The notes: generated by a model not told the origin, from the sequence alone. Positions 15,401 through 21,193 are shown, counted from the stretch's first letter. The stretch is DNA of 21,301 nucleotides from Spirochaeta sp. (GCA_027859055.1 JAQIBO010000103.1:1-21301), one strand, 5' to 3'. Made by a program: numbers and translations.

Positions 15401-15612
15401 CACCCGCTCGGGCGGATCGTAAGGTCAATCTCTGCGCGCTCCGCCGCTGTCTGCAGCGCGTCGCGGAGTTCGCACGCACCGGAGGCAAGGCACCCGCCGC
15501 CGTAACAGATGCGGATGCTGCGGGTATCGGCAGCTCGCTCGCGGTCTGAATCTATCTGTGTGACCAGCTCTCTGAAGTCGTCTGGTGAATGCAGTCGTTT
15601 GAGCTCGTTCAT
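12454..15612 (-). CDS. HydB/NuoF-type subunit fused to a GltD/NfnB/SfrB-like FAD-NAD(P)H oxidoreductase
   Basis: This 1052-aa flavoprotein joins two electron-transfer machines. Residues 30-110 are a thioredoxin-like [2Fe-2S] domain (C36, C41 or C47, C71, C75). Residues 140-460 are the NuoF/HydB FMN and NADH domain (GLRGRGGAGFPTG at 187-199, NADEGDPGAF at 218-227). C478, C481, C484 and C524 bind the NuoF [4Fe-4S] cluster. Where ordinary HydB ends in a ferredoxin domain, this one has a GltD-type N-terminal Fe-S region (Cys at 554-575 and 606-618). A full FAD/NAD(P)H module follows: GAGPAGLS at 663-670, GGGNAAIDAART at 794-805, YRRTREQMPA at 817-826 and AGGDAASGPSSV near 937-948. The YRR..MPA segment resembles the NADPH sites of GltD and NfnB. 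A CLRC pair ends the protein. ATGA overlap with hydC; overlaps hydA by 8 nt. Domain calls are firm; the coupled reaction is inference. Confidence 0.93.
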   Translation of the reverse strand: MNELKRLHSPDDFRELVTQIDSDRERAADTRSIRICYGGGCLASGACELRDALQTAAERAEIDLTIRPSGCMGPCAAGPVISVDPERVFYEGVRPEDAAEIVEKHLVGGTPLTRLLHRNRADGEIAAVEDDVDFFEAQTRVVLKNCGSVDPEEIASALGAGAYVGLVTALTESTPETVVETMLEAGLRGRGGAGFPTGIKWQAAAQAPGPEKYVLCNADEGDPGAFMDRSVLEGDPHTLIEGMALAAYAVGAQRGYVYVRAEYPLAVERLERAIEQARTMGLLGEGILGTEFSFDLDIRMGSGAFVCGEETALIHSIEGKRGEPRPRPPFPAQSGLWGKPTLLNNVETYANVPPIIRNGAQWFRGIGTADSPGTKVFALAGSVVNTGLVEVPIGTPLGELIYDIGGGIRNGKEFKAAQIGGPSGGCIPREFLNVPLDYAELNKLGAIMGSGGLIVMDEDACMVDVARFFLEFVQEESCGKCAPCRVGTKRMLEILERICDGHGEDGDIEQLEQLGEHIRDTALCGLGQTAPNPVLSTIRHFRHEYEEHIRDHHCAAGVCPGLVRAPCQSGCPAGVDIPGFVSLVGEKRYAEALRRHRNRNPFAAVCARVCFHTCEDKCRRASMDAPVSIRAVKRFMADQEVTLQLPEVRESEDNARRKVAIVGAGPAGLSCAYFLARRGYRPVVYEAGPRPGGMLVQTIPEYRLPRETLALEIRMIEQMGVEIRTGRALGTDFTLSDLRGEGYEAVYLAVGAPECLGMGIPGEDAKNVVHAIDFLKQYNIRGSVPVGKNVLVIGGGNAAIDAARTAVRLGAHAKVIYRRTREQMPAYAEEIDQALLEGVGLDTLTQPMEIVTDENGAATGVRCSTMTLGEFDRSGRRRPRAADDEEFFEEADQVIVAIGQKLDVPHITRDVELEPNAAGFVHADPTTAATAVEWLFAGGDAASGPSSVIRAIAAGERGAYGIDLHLTGADHAFWREPQPIDTAYDPSADPAPYAREPLPTIPAERRRRTFAEVEQPWCEAVALRQAKRCLRCDYGKAIAGNGYGNGKEEINA

Positions 15613-16130
15613 ACCGTCACCTCCTCGTCGACTTCAACGTCGACGCGATACTGATCGATGATCTGTTTGACACACGCCGCCCCGACACGTTGGTGGACGG
15701 TGTCGTCGATCATAACGACCGGGGCAAGCCCGCACGCACCGAAACAGCGGCCGATCTCAAGGGTGAACACGCGGTCTTCCGTCGTCTCACCCACGCCGAT
15801 TCCCAGTTCGCGCGTGATCGCCTCGAGGACCTCTTTGCCGCCGCGGACGTAGCAGGCGGTACCGAGGCACACACGGACGGTGTGCAGGCCACGGGGTACG
15901 GTTGTGAAATAGGAGTAAAAGGTGACCACCCCGGCAACCTCGCTGTAGGGGATCGACATCTCCTGAGAAACGGTGCGGAGCGCCGCCTCCGGAAGATACC
16001 CGAAGTGCTGCTGAAGGCGCTGCAGGACCGGGATCAGACCGCCCGCCGTCTCGCGATACCGGGCGATGACTTCATGCGTTGTGGTAACTACTTCTTCGTG
16101 AGAGGGGAGATCAGGAACGATCTGAGACAT
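15609..16130 (-). CDS. hydC: HydC/NuoE-type [2Fe-2S] subunit of the hydrogenase complex
   Basis: This small electron-transfer subunit (173 aa) belongs to the thioredoxin-like [2Fe-2S] ferredoxin family, homologous to complex I NuoE and HndA/HydC. The helical N-terminal part covers residues 15-75. The cluster ligands are C88, C93 (VCLGTACYVRGG), C129 and C133 (RCFGACGLAPVV). It passes electrons between the flavin of the HydB-like subunit and HydA. The chosen start is ATG 16130, which has SD AAGGAG 6 nt away; the in-frame TTG at 16136 abuts the SD and is unlikely. First gene of the operon, 73 nt downstream of the predicted transcription start, with an ATGA overlap with the fused hydB gene. Confidence 0.95.
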   Translation of the reverse strand: MSQIVPDLPSHEEVVTTTHEVIARYRETAGGLIPVLQRLQQHFGYLPEAALRTVSQEMSIPYSEVAGVVTFYSYFTTVPRGLHTVRVCLGTACYVRGGKEVLEAITRELGIGVGETTEDRVFTLEIGRCFGACGLAPVVMIDDTVHQRVGAACVKQIIDQYRVDVEVDEEVTV

Positions 16131-16209
16131 ACGCAACTCCTTGAACAGACAAGTCGCGCCGATTCCGGTGCTCTACCATGGTGCCCAGCAAAAGACTCGG
16201 CTACAGACA

Positions 16210-16238
16210 ATCGTAGACCCGCTTTGTATAGGTGTCAA
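16210..16238 (-). promoter_or_regulatory. Strong sigma70-type promoter of the hydrogenase operon
   Basis: On the minus strand a perfect -35 TTGACA (16238-16233), 17-nt spacer and TACGAT (16215-16210). Immediately upstream, about 16239-16280, the sequence is almost pure A/T (runs such as TTTTAAAA and TTTTAATAT) in otherwise GC-rich DNA, as expected for an UP element. The predicted transcript starts at about 16203 with a 73-nt leader ending in SD AAGGAG. No recognisable Rex site was seen. The rest of the 228-nt gap between hydC and the kinase gene holds the divergent promoter and nothing else recognisable. Confidence 0.8.
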
Positions 16239-16317
16239 ATTATCGATATTAAAATACCTTTTAAAACTATTAATTTGTTCTGGTCACCCACTTTGCTTTG
16301 TCACCGGCGGTGCTGTC

Positions 16318-16346
16318 TTGCGCGCACCCCCACGCTGCGGTACAGT
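16318..16346 (+). promoter_or_regulatory. Candidate promoter of the GHMP kinase operon
   Basis: TTGCGC (16318-16323), 17-nt spacer, TACAGT (16341-16346). The start codon follows 12 nt after the -10 box, so the leader would be only about 6 nt and cannot hold an SD; none is visible. Box match is moderate (3/6 and 4/6). Confidence 0.45.
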
Positions 16347-16358
16347 TTGGCGCACACT

Positions 16359-17543
16359 ATGGAACAGCTACTCGATACCTTTCAGGACAAATACGAACAC
16401 CCCGCCCGCGAGGTTGTCCGCTCACCACTGCGGATCTGCCCGCTTGGCGCCCACGTGGACCACCAGGACGGGATCGTCACCGGCCTCGCCCTCGACGAGA
16501 GTGTGGACCTCGCCTTTGGGCCCAACCCGGACGGGTACGTCCGCGTCCAGAGCCTGGATTTCCCCGACGAGGAGTACTTTCACCTGGACCAGGTACCGCC
16601 GATGATTCCGACCTACTGGGGCAATTACCTCCGCGGCGCGGTGCTTTCTTTGCAGAACCGCTTCAAGCTTGCAACGGGCATCAACGCGGTCGTACAGGGC
16701 AAACTGCCGATTGGCGGGCTCAGCTCCTCCGCAGCGGTGACCACCGCCTACCTGATGGCTCTCGCCCGGGTCAACGACCTGCAGATCGCCCCGGACGAAC
16801 TGATTCAGTTCAGCCACTGGGTGGAACGGGAGTTTATCGGGCTCAACAACGGCATCCTCGATCAGTCCGCCAACATCTTGAGCCGCGACGGCTATCTGAT
16901 GCATATGGATTGCCGGACCGGCGAATCAGAACTGGTACCGCGTTCGCCGAAGATGCCGGAGTTCGAGATCGTGATCGTCTATTCCGGTATTTCCACAACC
17001 CTCATAAAGACCGACTACAACAACCGCGTCGACGAATGCAAAGTGGCGGCGTGGCTGCTGCAGGAGCTTGGGGACCTGCCGATCTCCTCGTTTCGGGAGG
17101 TCACGTTGCGGGACGTTCCGCGGGAGGTCTACGAGGCGCACCGCGACGCGCTTCCCGGGCGCTTCCGGCGGCGGGCGGATCATTTCTTTACCGAACTGGA
17201 CCGCGTGGCGACGGGGGTCCGCGCCTGGGCGGAGGGGGACATTGATACCCTTGGCGCACAGATGTTTGCCTCCGGCGAAAGCTCGATCTTCAACTACGAA
17301 AGCGGCTGTCCGGAACTGATCACGATCTACGAAACGCTCCGCGACGCACCCGGAGTACACGGTGCGCGCTTCAGCGGTGCCGGGTATCGCGGCGCATGCA
17401 TCGGCCTTGTTGACCCCGCACGCAAAGAGGAGATCGCTGAAGCGATTCACCGCGCCTATCCCGCCGCACATCCGGCGTTCCGCGATCAGTACCGCGTCTT
17501 TTTTGGTCGAACCGACGACGGCGCCCGGATCGTTCCGGTATGA
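16359..17543 (+). CDS. GHMP sugar kinase, galacturonokinase-like
   Basis: This cytoplasmic kinase (394 aa) would phosphorylate the anomeric hydroxyl of a sugar, giving a sugar 1-phosphate. GHMP motifs are present: the N-terminal sugar-binding segment SPLRICPLGAHVDHQDG (22-38), the ATP-binding PIGGLSSSAAV (117-127), the catalytic-base region NNGILDQSA (163-171) and the C-terminal GARFSGAGYRGACIG (335-349). GalK normally reads GRVNLIGEHTDYN at the first site. ICPLGAHxDHQ, GILDQSA with MDC shortly after, and GVHGARFSGAGYRG instead recall plant galacturonokinase, by memory of that sequence. Start ATG 16359 is the first in-frame Met that leaves a normal N-terminus; no SD is present. The stop overlaps the nucleotidyltransferase start (ATGA). 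Galactokinase or another hexuronate/hexose kinase remains possible. Confidence 0.88.
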   Translation: MEQLLDTFQDKYEHPAREVVRSPLRICPLGAHVDHQDGIVTGLALDESVDLAFGPNPDGYVRVQSLDFPDEEYFHLDQVPPMIPTYWGNYLRGAVLSLQNRFKLATGINAVVQGKLPIGGLSSSAAVTTAYLMALARVNDLQIAPDELIQFSHWVEREFIGLNNGILDQSANILSRDGYLMHMDCRTGESELVPRSPKMPEFEIVIVYSGISTTLIKTDYNNRVDECKVAAWLLQELGDLPISSFREVTLRDVPREVYEAHRDALPGRFRRRADHFFTELDRVATGVRAWAEGDIDTLGAQMFASGESSIFNYESGCPELITIYETLRDAPGVHGARFSGAGYRGACIGLVDPARKEEIAEAIHRAYPAAHPAFRDQYRVFFGRTDDGARIVPV

Positions 17544-18301
17544 CCGACTGCATCATCCTGGCCGCCGGATACGCCACGCGCCTCTATCCGCTGACCCGGG
17601 ACACTCCCAAACCGCTGTTGCCGGTGGCGGGAAAGCCGATAATCGATCACCTGGTGGAAAAAGCGACCGCCGTTCCCGACCTCGGTGAGATCATCGTGGT
17701 GACCAACCGGCGCTTTTTTTCCCACTTCACTGCGTGGCGCAACGCGCATCCCCGTGCGGCGGCGATCTCGATCGTGGACGACGGTACGACCACCAATGAA
17801 ACGCGCATCGGCGCCCTGGCGGACCTGGCGCTGGCGGCAGAGCACCGCCGGCGTAACGGTACCGACGCTCGTCCGGCGATCGTCCTGGCCGGGGATAACC
17901 TGTTTGCCTTTTCTCTGTCTGAATTTGTCGCGTTTTTTCGGGAGTGCGGTACCGACTGCATCACCACCCACCACCAGCCGGACCGGGCGCGGTTACAGCG
18001 CACCGGCGTGGTTGAAGTGGACGACGCGTGGCGCGTGATCGCGTTTCAGGAGAAGCCGCCGGAACCACGGAGCACCTGGGCGGTGCCGCCGTTTTACGCG
18101 TACACCGCCGACACGTTGCGGGAGCACCTGCCGCAGTTTCTCGCCGCGGGCCACGACGCGGACGCCCCGGGGAGCTGGATTCCCTGGCTGATCAAACAGG
18201 TGCCGGTCCACGCGTTTCGGTTTTCCGAGGCGCGGTACGACATCGGTAACCTGGAAAGCTACGCCGAGGTGCGCCGCGCGTTTGGTGAACAGGTGGAGTG
18301 A
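17540..18301 (+). CDS. Sugar-1-phosphate nucleotidyltransferase (NTP_transferase family)
   Basis: This 253-aa enzyme would join a sugar 1-phosphate with an NTP to give an NDP-sugar plus pyrophosphate in the cytoplasm. The N-terminal signature is complete (IILAAGYATRLYPLTRDTPKPLLPVAGKPI, seen at residues 5-34), with the Lys of KPLLP, the Mg-binding Asp in VLAGDN (D119), the acceptor-side Lys/Glu in FQEKPPEP, and the closing YDIGNLESYAEVRRAF. It lacks the C-terminal left-handed beta-helix of GlmU/GlgC, so it is a RmlA/UGP-like minimal enzyme. Translational coupling to the GHMP kinase (4-nt overlap) strongly suggests it uses the kinase's product, for example GalA-1-P to UDP-GalA or Gal-1-P to UDP-Gal. 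The nucleotide (UTP, dTTP, CTP or GTP) cannot be read from sequence alone. Confidence 0.9.
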   Translation: MTDCIILAAGYATRLYPLTRDTPKPLLPVAGKPIIDHLVEKATAVPDLGEIIVVTNRRFFSHFTAWRNAHPRAAAISIVDDGTTTNETRIGALADLALAAEHRRRNGTDARPAIVLAGDNLFAFSLSEFVAFFRECGTDCITTHHQPDRARLQRTGVVEVDDAWRVIAFQEKPPEPRSTWAVPPFYAYTADTLREHLPQFLAAGHDADAPGSWIPWLIKQVPVHAFRFSEARYDIGNLESYAEVRRAFGEQVE

Positions 18302-18345
18302 ATCTCTCAAGTCCCGCATTAGCCGACACATGCCAAAGCGGTGGC

Positions 18346-18375
18346 TTGTTCATCCCTGTCCGCGCGGCGTATTCT
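18346..18375 (+). promoter_or_regulatory. Candidate promoter of the DksA/TraR gene, leaderless configuration
   Basis: TTGTTC (18346-18351), 18-nt spacer, TATTCT (18370-18375), ending 7 nt before ATG 18383. Transcription would start at or within a base of the ATG. No Shine-Dalgarno sequence precedes the gene. Confidence 0.5.
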
Positions 18376-18382
18376 CTCTGCC

Positions 18383-18727
18383 ATGACCACCGAACAACTG
18401 GCGGCGCAGAAACAGCTCATTCTGGAGCAGATCGCGGAGATAGAGTCTTCGTTTGATTATCTCGCCGATGAGACCAAAGCGATCGAACCGAGCGTCAGCC
18501 TGGGACGACTCACCCGCATGGAAGCGCTGAACGACAAAGGCGTGAACGAACACGTCCTGGCACAGAACAAACACAAGCTGGAACGGCTGAAAAACGCCCT
18601 GGGACGGATAGAAGACGGTAGCTACGGCGTGTGCATCCGGTGCCAGAAGGAGATTCCCCTGCAACGGCTGCGGCACGTGCCGGAGGCGCTCATCTGTGTC
18701 CCCTGTTCGGAAAAGAAACGCCGCTGA
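18383..18727 (+). CDS. DksA/TraR family C4 zinc-finger protein
   Basis: This small cytoplasmic protein (114 aa) has the coiled coil plus C-terminal zinc finger of DksA/TraR proteins, which insert into the RNA polymerase secondary channel and alter promoter choice. Helical segments are at about residues 3-30 and 55-76. The connecting region, EPSVSLGRLTRMEAL (35-49), is typical of a short subfamily and lacks the DxxDxA tip of E. coli DksA. The finger is C84-x2-C87 and C105-x2-C108 (CIRC, then CVPC). The start ATG 18383 removes 14 non-conserved residues of the longer reading and sits 7 nt after a -10-like TATTCT. Whether it truly regulates transcription is unproven. Confidence 0.9.
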   Translation: MTTEQLAAQKQLILEQIAEIESSFDYLADETKAIEPSVSLGRLTRMEALNDKGVNEHVLAQNKHKLERLKNALGRIEDGSYGVCIRCQKEIPLQRLRHVPEALICVPCSEKKRR

Positions 18728-18739
18728 ACCCAGGCGCGC

Positions 18740-18798
18740 TTGCCCAGCACCGCTTCCGGGTGTACTCTTTCAACATCGAGGCGGAGAAATACCGCCTC
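18740..18798 (+). promoter_or_regulatory. Candidate promoter and 5' hairpin of the SEC-C gene
   Basis: TTGCCC (18740-18745), 17-nt spacer, TACTCT (18763-18768) would start transcription at about 18775. The first bases of that transcript then form a perfect 7-bp hairpin, GAGGCGG (18778-18784), 7-nt loop, CCGCCTC (18792-18798), directly followed by the SD AAAGGA. It may stabilise the mRNA end or limit access to the SD. Without the promoter it could be a weak terminator for the DksA/TraR gene, though no T-run follows. Confidence 0.35.
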
Positions 18799-18810
18799 AA
18801 AGGATACACG

Positions 18811-19149
18811 ATGAAACTTGGACGAAACGAACCGTGCCATTGCGGTAGCGGGAAAAAATACAAGCACTGCCACTACGATGAAGACCGCGCTGCAGAGGCT
18901 GCCGCGCTGAAACAGGCTGCGGAAGAGCGCGCCGCCGCAGCTGCCGCCGAAACCGAACCTGAAGAAGAATCCTCCGACGCGGAAACCTCGGTTTCCGGAG
19001 AGGGCAGCTCCGGTACGGGGCGACCCGGCAAAGCGGGGCGCCGCGACGGCTCCCGGTTTTTGCGTGAGTCAGGCCGCGGGGGCGCGGGTGCAGCCGGTGC
19101 CCCCGGTGGTCCGCCCCGAACCGGTCGCGGAGCACAACGCGGCGGCTGA
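18811..19149 (+). CDS. Small SEC-C zinc-motif protein
   Basis: This 112-aa protein begins with a complete SEC-C motif, GRNEPCHCGSGKKYKHCH at residues 4-21, whose C9, C11, C20 and H21 bind one zinc. The same motif ends SecA, where it contacts SecB, and occurs in YecA-like and many small proteins of unknown role. It is followed by an Ala/Glu helix (about 25-55) and a low-complexity Gly/Arg/Ser/Ala tail (about 60-112) with no recognisable fold. Start ATG 18811 has SD AAAGGA. The tail composition makes the exact C-terminus less certain than the head. It converges on the GGDEF gene, with 9 nt between the stops. Confidence 0.8.
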   Translation: MKLGRNEPCHCGSGKKYKHCHYDEDRAAEAAALKQAAEERAAAAAAETEPEEESSDAETSVSGEGSSGTGRPGKAGRRDGSRFLRESGRGGAGAAGAPGGPPRTGRGAQRGG

Positions 19150-19164
19150 TACGCTGCGTCAGCG
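19145..19164. other. Overlapping short inverted repeats at the convergent gene ends
   Basis: GCTGA (19145-19149) pairs with TCAGC (19159-19163), and alternatively CGCTG (19152-19156) pairs with CAGCG (19160-19164) across a 3-nt loop. They cover both stop codons of the convergent SEC-C and GGDEF genes. The stems are short and no T-run follows, so a terminator role is only a suggestion. Confidence 0.25.
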
Positions 19165-20715
19165 GAGCTTCTGCTCGTGTGACCCGGATGACCTGGCTTT
19201 GTCGCGGTACATTCGTCGGTCCGTCAGCGAAAGCAGTTCGTCCCGGTCTTCCCCCTCGGCGGGGAACAACGCCGTACCGATAGACGCGCCGACGTGCACC
19301 GTTCCCTGCTCCAGCTGGATCTCCGCGTCCAGCGTTTCCCGGAGTTTTGAGATAACCACATCCAAATCAGCGGTCGTACTCACCTCCCGGCACAGCACCA
19401 CAAACTCGTCACCGCCGATACGCGCCACCGTGTCTACCTCACGCATCGCAGAACGCAACCGCTGCGCGGTGACCCGCAGGACCGCGTCGCCTGCCTGATG
19501 GCCGCAGCGGTCGTTTATCGCCTTGAATCCGTTGAGGTCGATATACAGCAGGCCGCCGATCGTTCCATCCCGGCGCGCACCGCGGAGCATTACCTCAAAG
19601 CGGTCAAAAAAGAGCTTGCGATTGGGGAGCCCGGTGAGATCATCATGCATCGCCAGCCGTTCCAGCTCCCGCTCGGCGCGTTTGCGCCGCGAAACGTCGT
19701 GGGCGATATACACGATCCCCACCACCTGCTTCCGGGAATCGTGCAGGTACGACGCGGATACGCTGACAACGATGTCTGTCTCGTCGTTTCGCGTCCACGC
19801 GATTTCAACGTCCCGAAACGGAACGGGGTTCTCCTCGATAAGAGAAACCAGCGCCGCCTCTTTATACGCGACGGCAACCGAGCGGTTTATCAATGCGTTT
19901 TCCGGAAGACCGAGCATATCGTGGGCGCGGGTATTGGCGATCCGGATTATCCCGCCGGCGTCCACGGCGATCAGCGCACTGCTCAGGGTGTTTATTATGG
20001 TGGATCCTGCCACAGCGGGGGTGATGTCCACCATACGGTACCGAAGAATCGCGACACCGGTCAGCACCACAAAGACGGCGATCGGGATGTACCCGAACGG
20101 ATATACCGCAATGCCAAGAGCGGGAAGCACATCCACCCCTGCGGCGATTCCGCAGACAATCGCAACGATCTGCCACGTGATGCGCCGCCGGTGGAGTTGC
20201 TGGCGGCTCTCCCGGTAGCGGTTTATCGCGAGACGTAACACGAATGCGAGGACACCCAGAAAGTAGAGGAGAAATCCGATGCCGACGATGCCGTACTCGG
20301 AAAACCACCCCCAGCGGACGCGAAAGTTATCGACCAGGATAAGATCGGTTGTCCACACCAGCACCACGTGAACGAGAGCGATGCCGAACATCGCCTGGCG
20401 AACGCGGGTGCGGCGGTCGCCGCCACCGAGAATTGAAAGGCTGGTGCCAAAAAACGCCCACGGCATAAAGGAGACGCCGATATGGCCGACACGGTCCCAG
20501 AGAAGCGCCTGTTCCGGGGTGGTGACTGCATAGGAAATGCCCACCCCGATCGCGTACAACCCCACACTGCCCGCGAACGCCAGGTACCAGGCCCCCGTCC
20601 GCGACCAGTGCACTCTGCTCGCGACGAAGAGGGCAAACAGAGCTGTCAACACACCAACGATAACGACCGGCGCGGAGTACAGATCAAACGAGACAACGAC
20701 AGGATTGAAGAGCAT
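19159..20715 (-). CDS. 7TM sensor - PAS - GGDEF diguanylate cyclase
   Basis: This 518-aa membrane enzyme would make c-di-GMP in response to a membrane or PAS-sensed signal. Seven hydrophobic segments lie between residues 15 and 225 (for example 15-33, 41-63, 78-95, 106-128, 141-163, 180-202 and 205-225), matching the 7TM sensor module found in front of many histidine kinases and GGDEF proteins. A PAS domain covers about 238-345, ending GIVYIAHDVSRRKRAE. The GGDEF domain covers about 350-510: HDDLTGLPNRKLFFDRF, the metal-site Asp in YIDLNGFKAINDRCGH, and GGDEF at 434-438. REVD at 425-428, five residues earlier, is an I-site, so catalysis and product inhibition are both expected. ATG 20715 has no SD; TATACT lies 10 nt upstream. 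Confidence 0.94.
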   Translation of the reverse strand: MLFNPVVVSFDLYSAPVVIVGVLTALFALFVASRVHWSRTGAWYLAFAGSVGLYAIGVGISYAVTTPEQALLWDRVGHIGVSFMPWAFFGTSLSILGGGDRRTRVRQAMFGIALVHVVLVWTTDLILVDNFRVRWGWFSEYGIVGIGFLLYFLGVLAFVLRLAINRYRESRQQLHRRRITWQIVAIVCGIAAGVDVLPALGIAVYPFGYIPIAVFVVLTGVAILRYRMVDITPAVAGSTIINTLSSALIAVDAGGIIRIANTRAHDMLGLPENALINRSVAVAYKEAALVSLIEENPVPFRDVEIAWTRNDETDIVVSVSASYLHDSRKQVVGIVYIAHDVSRRKRAERELERLAMHDDLTGLPNRKLFFDRFEVMLRGARRDGTIGGLLYIDLNGFKAINDRCGHQAGDAVLRVTAQRLRSAMREVDTVARIGGDEFVVLCREVSTTADLDVVISKLRETLDAEIQLEQGTVHVGASIGTALFPAEGEDRDELLSLTDRRMYRDKARSSGSHEQKLR

Positions 20716-20725
20716 ACGCGCGTCC

Positions 20726-20731
20726 AGTATA
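20726..20731 (-). promoter_or_regulatory. Candidate -10 box of the 7TM-PAS-GGDEF gene
   Basis: TATACT on the minus strand (20731-20726) ends 10 nt before ATG 20715, leaving a predicted leader of about 4 nt. The -35 region has no good match to TTGACA; it holds instead short GGAATTT-CGA repeats (20742-20770). An 11-mer TTCGAGGGAAT at 20749-20759 recurs at 20800-20810 inside the rhodanese gene. Confidence 0.45.
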
Positions 20732-20769
20732 CCAGTTTTCTCGGAATTTTCGAGGGAATTTCGAACGAA

Positions 20770-21120
20770 TTACGTTTCTTCGGTGTCAGGAGATGAGACT
20801 TCGAGGGAATACCCCGCAGCGGTCCATCCGTCTTTTCCCCCGGCGTAGTAGTACGCCCTGGTGTAGCCCAGTGCCTGAAGTTTTGCCGCGGCGATGCGTC
20901 CGGCGCGGCATCTCTCGTTATGGCAGTAGGTCACGATGAGATCGTCCTTGTTGAAGAGCGCCCGGGCCCGGCCACCGATCGTACCAAAATGGATATGAAT
21001 CGCCCCGGGTATGTGTCCTTTTTCGTACTCTTTGGGCATCAAGACCTCAACTACCCGAGCGCGCCCCTCATCTATCGCTGCTTTCAGCGTCTGTGTATCG
21101 ATTATTTGTACGTCGTCCAT
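20770..21120 (-). CDS. Single-domain rhodanese (sulfurtransferase-like)
   Basis: This 116-aa protein has one rhodanese fold, which carries sulfur as a persulfide on a loop cysteine. Landmarks are IIDTQTLKAAI at the start, the EVLMPKEYEKGHIPGAIHI strand-loop (25-43), the active-site loop TYCHNERCRAGR (64-75, with C66 the likely catalytic residue and a second Cys at C71) and the closing YYYAGGKDGWTAAG (90-103). The usual Asp of the DxR motif is Glu here (VEVLMPKEY). No signal peptide, so probably cytoplasmic. ATG 21120 is the only in-frame start after an upstream TGA and has no SD directly before it; a small overlapping reading frame with a good SD lies just upstream. Sulfur donor and acceptor are unknown. 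Confidence 0.92.
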   Translation of the reverse strand: MDDVQIIDTQTLKAAIDEGRARVVEVLMPKEYEKGHIPGAIHIHFGTIGGRARALFNKDDLIVTYCHNERCRAGRIAAAKLQALGYTRAYYYAGGKDGWTAAGYSLEVSSPDTEET

Positions 21121-21164
21121 AAGTGTTGTGTGCCTCGAACCATATCACGCCTCCGTGGCATCAT
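21102..21164 (-). CDS. Possible 20-codon upstream reading frame overlapping the rhodanese start
   Basis: Two adjacent ATGs (21164 and 21161) follow GAGGTG, an excellent anti-SD match. They open a 20-codon frame reading MMPRRRDMVRGTQHLWTTYK that ends TAA at 21104-21102, 16-18 nt past the rhodanese ATG and in a different frame. An internal ATG at 21143 has its own GGAGG. The rhodanese gene lacks an SD of its own, so this frame may load ribosomes for it by coupling. It could also be chance. Confidence 0.3.
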   Translation of the reverse strand: MMPRRRDMVRGTQHLWTTYK

Positions 21165-21193
21165 TCCACCTCGCGGTTGATTCAGGCGTCCGA

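Noticed and set aside
16131..16136. TTG start of hydC at 16136
   Set aside because: It directly abuts the SD; ATG 16130 has the correct 6-nt spacing.
15690..16358. Upstream extension of the GHMP kinase frame to 617 codons
   Set aside because: The extension is antisense to hydC and crosses the hydrogenase promoter; the family N-terminus begins at ATG 16359.
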